A DNA stretch of 6,544 nt, from contig QNCQ01000102.1 of the NCBI GenBank assembly GCA_003645825.1, forward strand, positions 1 to 6,544. Reading direction: 5' to 3'. The translations under genes and the position numbers were made by a program. The notes under the pieces are model-generated. The model was not told the DNA's origin, did no database searches, and saw only the letters and a program-made list of their open reading frames with translations. Positions 6,541 through 6,544 of the stretch are shown piece after piece (within the stretch, counting starts at the first letter, position 1; each line of letters starts with the position of its first letter). Source of the DNA: Fidelibacterota bacterium (GTDB lineage Bacteria > Fidelibacterota > UBA2242 > B5-G15).

Positions 6541-6544
6541 AGGA

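Larger units (their letters stand above)
6288..6544. other. Non-coding AT-rich intergenic region; candidate oriC or regulatory region
   Basis: No plausible gene lies on either strand. In order, the region holds a minus-oriented pair of DnaA-box-like 9-mers, an AT-rich palindrome, a plus-oriented pair, further TCAACA-containing variants near 6442-6458, a very AT-rich stretch (about 6461-6520), a promoter and a ribosome binding site. Clustered boxes next to AT-rich DNA and just ahead of a gene is the usual layout of a bacterial origin, often beside dnaA. The downstream gene is not visible, so this remains a hypothesis. Confidence 0.4.

Noticed and set aside
6288..6544. CRISPR array, tRNA or small RNA gene in the intergenic region
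   Set aside because: The 9-mer repeats are too short and irregular for CRISPR, there is no cloverleaf or TTCRA arm, and the composition is too AT-rich for a structured RNA I could support.
1..6544. Mobile element or defence system
   Set aside because: No transposase, integrase, nuclease or toxin-like frame, no terminal repeats and no change in base or codon use along the window; all genes look like core housekeeping genes.

Overview
The window is a gene-dense, one-directional stretch of bacterial chromosome. It holds the 3' part of mfd (transcription-repair coupling factor), then three consecutive genes for SurA/PpiC-type (parvulin) periplasmic folding factors, then an AT-rich intergenic region of about 257 bp that runs up to the ribosome binding site of a further gene lying outside the window. 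All genes are on the + strand. The first three junctions are a 20-nt gap, an 8-nt overlap and a 13-nt gap, and each start has a GGAG-type Shine-Dalgarno, so the four genes look like one operon.

Organism: two of the foldases carry lipobox signal peptides and the third has a plain signal peptide and the two-parvulin SurA layout, which points to a didermic (outer-membrane) bacterium. The coding strand is A-rich, with many AAA, AGA/AGG and ATA codons, and the proteins are rich in Lys, Glu and Ile. This would fit a thermophilic or anaerobic member of an uncultured phylum in or near the FCB group (for example WOR-3-like lineages). That placement is an impression only; no taxonomic marker is decisive here.

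Layout. 2-2524: mfd, lacking its start (840 residues visible; end of the N-terminal UvrB-like region, RNA polymerase-interaction domain, helicase domains, TRG motif, C-terminal domain). 2545-4233: a 562-residue lipoprotein that appears to be an internal duplication of a chaperone-helix plus parvulin unit, with a degenerate second copy. 4226-5014: a 262-residue lipoprotein with one contracted parvulin domain. 5028-6287: a 419-residue SurA-like protein with two parvulin domains. 6288-6544: no gene; it contains two tandem pairs of DnaA-box-like 9-mers facing each other as an inverted repeat, AT-rich palindromic sequence, a good sigma70-type promoter and a Shine-Dalgarno at the right edge.

Functionally, Mfd (cytoplasm, transcription-coupled DNA repair) has no obvious link to the foldases. 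The three foldases would work together outside the inner membrane on unfolded envelope and outer-membrane proteins, two of them membrane-anchored and one soluble. The two points most worth a second look are the three-step parvulin paralogue series with graded loss of catalytic features, and the intergenic region, which could be a replication origin (oriC-like) or a regulatory region for the gene beyond the edge.
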